In this document: positions 24,701 through 27,619 of the stretch, piece by piece
Position numbering within the stretch: position 1 is the first letter of the stretch
Layout of the letters: each line of letters begins with the position of its first letter
Assembly: GCA_030612225.1 (NCBI GenBank)
Contig: JAUWOH010000001.1
Location: forward strand, 1 to 27,619
Length of the DNA: 27,619 nucleotides
DNA from: Desulfobacteraceae bacterium
Lineage (GTDB): Bacteria; Desulfobacterota; Desulfobacteria; Desulfobacterales; JAUWMJ01
Direction: 5' to 3'
Program-made: the position numbers and the translations under genes
The notes under the pieces: model-generated
The model's database searches: none
The model's input: the letters and a program-made list of their open reading frames with translations, nothing else
What the model was told of the DNA's origin: nothing

Positions 24701-24928
24701 ATGTATAAACGTATATCGATCGACCCAAAAATTTGTCACGGCCAGGCATGTATCAAAGACACAAGGGTTCCTGTCCATCAAATAATTCGGATGCTTGCAA
24801 ATGGGGATAAAATTGAAGAACTTCTTGAAGATTATCCATCACTGAAAACAGAAGACATATATGCCTGTCTGGATTATGCCGCATTACTTGCTGAAGAACA
24901 GATAACGCCTATTGAAAATGCCGTATGA
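24701..24928 (+). CDS. DUF433 antitoxin-like protein
   Basis: 75 residues matching DUF433 in length and layout: RISIDPKICHGQACIKDTRV, then a helix-turn-helix-like segment (IIRMLANGDKIEELLEDYPSL) and DIYACLDYAA. DUF433 proteins commonly pair with PIN-like toxins and are thought to be antitoxins that bind their own promoter. GGAG seven bases upstream of the ATG. The stop overlaps the next start (ATGA). Confidence 0.9.
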   Translation: MYKRISIDPKICHGQACIKDTRVPVHQIIRMLANGDKIEELLEDYPSLKTEDIYACLDYAALLAEEQITPIENAV

Positions 24929-25281
24929 AAATTTTTGTAGATGAGAATATACCCTTAATTACCGTAAGAGAGCTGCGTGAACAAGGATTTGACGTTATTG
25001 ATATTCGTGGCACTAATGACCAGGGTATAACAGATGAAATTTTATGGCAGAAAGTCCAAGATGAAAAGTGCCTTTTGATTACAACCGACAAAGGTTTTTC
25101 AAGTCATCGTGATGAAGAACACGACGACATTCTGATTATCCGCCTTAAACAGCCTACCCGGTTAAAGATTCATCAACGCGTCATGCAGGCAATAAAAAGA
25201 TATTCAGAAAAAGAGTGGTATGGACTCATGGTTGTCATGCGTGATGCTGTTCAAAGCAGTTGGAGGTCTCGCCGCAAATAA
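24925..25281 (+). CDS. DUF5615 PIN-like toxin
   Basis: 118 residues. FVDENIP near the N-terminus and LLITTDKGFSS in the middle give the acidic residues expected of the PIN-like nuclease core (DUF5615 family). The four-base ATGA overlap with the DUF433 gene means coupled translation, as in type II toxin-antitoxin modules. RNase activity is inferred from the family. Confidence 0.88.
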   Translation: MKIFVDENIPLITVRELREQGFDVIDIRGTNDQGITDEILWQKVQDEKCLLITTDKGFSSHRDEEHDDILIIRLKQPTRLKIHQRVMQAIKRYSEKEWYGLMVVMRDAVQSSWRSRRK

Positions 25282-25364
25282 TTAAAGCATGGAAGCCGCT
25301 TGTCTTAATGCCCTGCCGCCAACCCAAGAAGGATGGAATCAATTTTATAACAATTAAAAAAGAA

Positions 25365-25395
25365 AAGGCAGTAACGCTTAGTCCGCTACTGCCTT
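25365..25395. terminator. Hairpin terminator after the toxin gene
   Basis: AAGGCAGTA (25365-25373) pairs with TACTGCCTT (25387-25395). On the minus strand the stem is followed by TTCTTTTTTAATTG, a good intrinsic terminator for the RHS-side transcript. On the plus strand GTGTTTATG follows, a weaker signal for the toxin-antitoxin mRNA. Confidence 0.7.
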
Positions 25396-25454
25396 GTGTT
25401 TATGATAGATTTTATTTACTTGCGTAAGTACCCGTTGGGTTCCCTAACAAAAGT

Positions 25455-25493
25455 AAATCGATATATCAATATATCAAGGTACGTCCCGCAACC
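25455..25493. repeat. 39-bp repeat, copy 1
   Basis: It contains ATATATCAATATATCAAGG and ends in CGTCCCGCAACC. It matches 25632-25670 at about 35 of 39 positions, same orientation, 177 bases apart. Both are preceded, at different distances, by an AAAAAGAAAAGGC block, so the original repeat unit is longer and copy 1 carries an insertion with the terminator hairpin. Confidence 0.85.
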
Positions 25494-25631
25494 AAGGAAA
25501 GCGGCTGCCATTTTAAAACTGCTGTCGCAGCGCTGCAACGCAGCAGGCTCGGCACAGGGCACTCGAAGGCTTTCTGTAAATTTTGTAATCAATAAAAAGA
25601 AAAGGCTATCCCGGTTCCTTCCCAAAGCATT

Positions 25632-25670
25632 TAATCGACATATCAATATATCAAGGAGCGTCCCGCAACC
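25632..25670. repeat. 39-bp repeat, copy 2, fused to RHS fragment
   Basis: Second copy of the repeat at 25455-25493. Read on the minus strand it begins immediately after the last RHS-like codons and supplies the codons for WVAGRSLIY and the stop TGA. It therefore truncates the RHS reading frame. Confidence 0.85.
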
Positions 25671-26626
25671 CAATCCTGGTCGACACTATCCGCAGAGATA
25701 AAAAGCGCAATCACCGGATCATACATCCTGGCATCGTAGTTATACAGTCCGGTTTCGGTATCTTTTTCCTGGTCCGTGAACTTGTAGTCGGTTACATCAG
25801 ACCCGGTGTGATCCCTTTCATGGCCAAAGGGCAAATACTCGGTGGTCTCTACGGTTGCTCCGGCCGGGTAATCGGTCATCACCGAGGAGCTACCCAGGTG
25901 GTCTTTGTGAAAATAGAAAGTCGCTGTATCGGTCACCTTGGCAATGCGCTGGTTACCGGCAAAAATGTACTTTGTTTCCTCGCCGTTGGCAACCTCAAAA
26001 TGATTGCCGATGTAATAGGTGGTGTCGCCGGTTGAAAGCGCTTTTTTGGCCCGTGTGCCGTTGCCGTCGTAAGTAAAATCGACGGCAATAGTAGAAACCA
26101 TTGCGCCATCGTCTTTTCGATTTGATATGCGCACCGGCATATTATCTGCATTATAGGTAATTGAATTTGAAGCGGTCCGGGGAAACGAAATATAATAAGG
26201 ATCGCTAAAATCAGGGATGCCCGTAAGGTTGCCGTTGGCATCGTCTGCGTAAAAATGCTCAGACCCGTTATATATGATACTGTCTGGTGCATGTAAGGGA
26301 CGCCACGAATCATCGTAGGTGCTGACCAAAGTAGCCTGTGCGAAATTGTCGGAAGGTCCGTCGTTGGTTTCAGAGACAAGACGATGCAGCCGGTCATAAG
26401 TATAACTGTATGTAACGCCTGACTGTGTGTCGGTTATCGATGCAATATCACCGGCAGAGGTGTAAGTGTACGCTTTATTCAGAATTTCATCGGCACCGGC
26501 AGTAATAATCGAGGTAAGCCGGGTCGACAGAGAGTCGTAGCCATAGTCGGTTGCAGTACCATTGCCGTAGGAAATATGCCCGATCTTTCCGGTAGGTTGG
26601 TAAGACTCAAGCAGGGCATATTGCAC
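25643..26626 (-). pseudogene. Orphan RHS/YD-repeat fragment
   Basis: About 327 residues of RHS-core sequence: YD-type repeats (YSYTYDRLHRLVSETND, YADDANGNLTGI, FTYDGNGTRAKKA), then YYFHKDHLGSS-like FYFHKDHLGSSSV, EYLPFG, and the closing LYNYDARMYDPVIALFISADS. In RHS proteins this core is followed by a variable toxin tip; here it stops after DSVDQD where a 39-bp repeat begins. At the other end the frame is open past the GTG at 26626 to an in-frame TAA near 26665, with RHS-like residues continuing, so the N-terminal part is missing. It starts within about 30 bases of the glyS stop. Most likely a displaced remnant. Confidence 0.85.
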
Positions 26627-26689
26627 ACTATCCGGCGGTGATCCGGTTAGATTATCTGAATGCGGCTTTTCTTAAAGATGAAATGCTAC

Positions 26690-27619
26690 CTATGTTGAAA
26701 TTTTTGAAAAATCTGCAAATTTTCCAAAAAGGGCTGCAATCCGGCCAAGGAGTGCAAGCCTGTTGTTTTGAATTTTCTTGTTTTCAGCCATAACCATTAC
26801 CCCGTCGAAAAAATCATCCACCACATCACGCAGTGAAGCAATATCAAGCAGGGCCTGGTCAAAAAATCCTTTGCTCATTTTATCTGAAACACTCTTTTCA
26901 ACTTTCTTATAAGCGGAAAAAAGTGCGGACTCACTTTCATGTTCGAACAATTTTTCGTTAACTTCCCCAGCCTTGTCCGCTGCTTTGATATTACCGGATT
27001 TTTTAATAATATTTACAACCCGTTTAAATGTAATTGCCAGCGGCTCAAAATCTTCCTCGGCCTTTAGCCTTTCCAGTGCAACTGTCCTGTTGTAGACATC
27101 CGGCACATTATCTGCTGAAGCACTGATAACAGCAGCTATCACATCTTTAGAATATCCTTGTTCAGCCAGAAGATGAGCCATGCGGTTTTTGAAGAAGGTG
27201 TGAACCTTTTGGGCCACATCGCCTTTTACCTTTATCCCTTTTGCGCTGAAAAGATTTAAACTTTTTTCAATTATACTCCTTATTGAAAATAAAAAGCCTT
27301 TATCATTTATGATCTGAATAATACCAATGCCCTGGCGCCGCAATGCATATGGATCTGAAGCACCGGTGGGAATAAGGTCCACACTGAAACAGCCGCAAAG
27401 CGAATCGATCTTATCTGCGATACTAAGTACAGCACCTGCCATTGTTTCCGGAAGCGCTCCTCCTGATCGGGTAGGTCTGTAATGTTCCTCAATGGCAGTA
27501 GAAACCATAGGGAGCTCTCCTGCAATTGCTGCATAAACCCGTCCCATAACACCTTGCAGTTTCGGAAATTCAACTACCACATGGCTCACGAGATCAGCTT
27601 TACACAGTGTTGCAGCTCT
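26690..27619 (-). CDS. glyS: Glycyl-tRNA synthetase beta subunit (C-terminal part)
   Basis: The frame is open to the right edge, so the N-terminal part lies outside the window. The visible 310 residues include KADLVSHVVVEFPKLQGVMG, ADKIDSLCGCFSV, the DPYALRRQGIGII block typical of bacterial GlyS, and a C-terminal anticodon-binding (DALR-like) domain. GlyS with GlyQ charges tRNA-Gly. An internal GTG at 27589 is not the true start because the KADL motif precedes it in frame. Confidence 0.95.
   Translation of the reverse strand, partial: RAATLCKADLVSHVVVEFPKLQGVMGRVYAAIAGELPMVSTAIEEHYRPTRSGGALPETMAGAVLSIADKIDSLCGCFSVDLIPTGASDPYALRRQGIGIIQIINDKGFLFSIRSIIEKSLNLFSAKGIKVKGDVAQKVHTFFKNRMAHLLAEQGYSKDVIAAVISASADNVPDVYNRTVALERLKAEEDFEPLAITFKRVVNIIKKSGNIKAADKAGEVNEKLFEHESESALFSAYKKVEKSVSDKMSKGFFDQALLDIASLRDVVDDFFDGVMVMAENKKIQNNRLALLGRIAALFGKFADFSKIST

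Noticed and set aside
1..27619. tRNA, rRNA or riboswitch genes
   Set aside because: I looked through the gaps and saw no cloverleaf, rRNA or known riboswitch core. A covariance-model search would be needed to exclude small RNAs.

Overview
The window looks like chromosomal DNA of a Gram-negative, AT-leaning bacterium, most likely a deltaproteobacterium (Desulfobacterota). The reasons are a secretin, lipoprotein and sugar-modification gene set, Tad ATPases fused or linked to FHA domains, and intergenic regions crowded with short inverted-repeat elements. The lineage is inferred from general knowledge, since no rRNA or other taxonomic marker is present.

Layout. (1) 1-1380: plsY (minus) and a small Smr-domain gene (plus), separated and followed by dense tandem repeats. 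(2) 1383-18030: one long leftward Tad/Flp (type IVb pilus) locus of 17 genes. In transcription order these are flp, a second Flp-like pilin, prepilin peptidase (cpaA), TadE, a TadG-like protein with a Cys-rich insert, a second TadE, an unknown membrane-anchored protein, cpaB, the secretin cpaC, an FHA-CpaF fusion ATPase, tadB, tadC, a DUF192 protein, two membrane-anchored FHA proteins, a second CpaF ATPase without FHA, and a TadD-like TPR lipoprotein. No TadZ/CpaE (ParA-like) gene is seen. A strong sigma-70-type promoter lies upstream of flp. (3) 18448-24220: a rightward sugar and glycosyltransferase group comprising an NDP-hexose 2,3-dehydratase, a DegT-type sugar aminotransferase, a GT2 glycosyltransferase, a small membrane protein and a multi-spanning GT-C-like protein. 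(4) 24701-25281: a DUF433/DUF5615 toxin-antitoxin pair. (5) 25455-26660: a two-copy repeat abutting an orphan RHS/YD-repeat fragment. (6) 26690-27619: the C-terminal part of glyS (minus), which runs off the right edge.

How it fits together. The Tad genes would make, process and export an Flp pilus: pilins cleaved by CpaA, powered by CpaF with TadB/TadC in the inner membrane, and exported through CpaC/CpaB and the TadD lipoprotein. Three FHA domains suggest control by phospho-threonine signalling, but no kinase is in view. The adjacent deoxy-amino-sugar and glycosyltransferase genes could decorate a surface polymer or the pilus itself; this is only a neighbourhood inference.

The most unusual feature is the intergenic DNA. 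At least nine gaps hold elements built from slightly varying short 'words' repeated on both strands, with a different word at each locus. Several of them share the terminal motif GTAANCGTTCACGG in inverted orientation. They sit inside the Tad operon, at the start codon of the dehydratase and at the stop codon of the aminotransferase. I know of no described family that matches this architecture.
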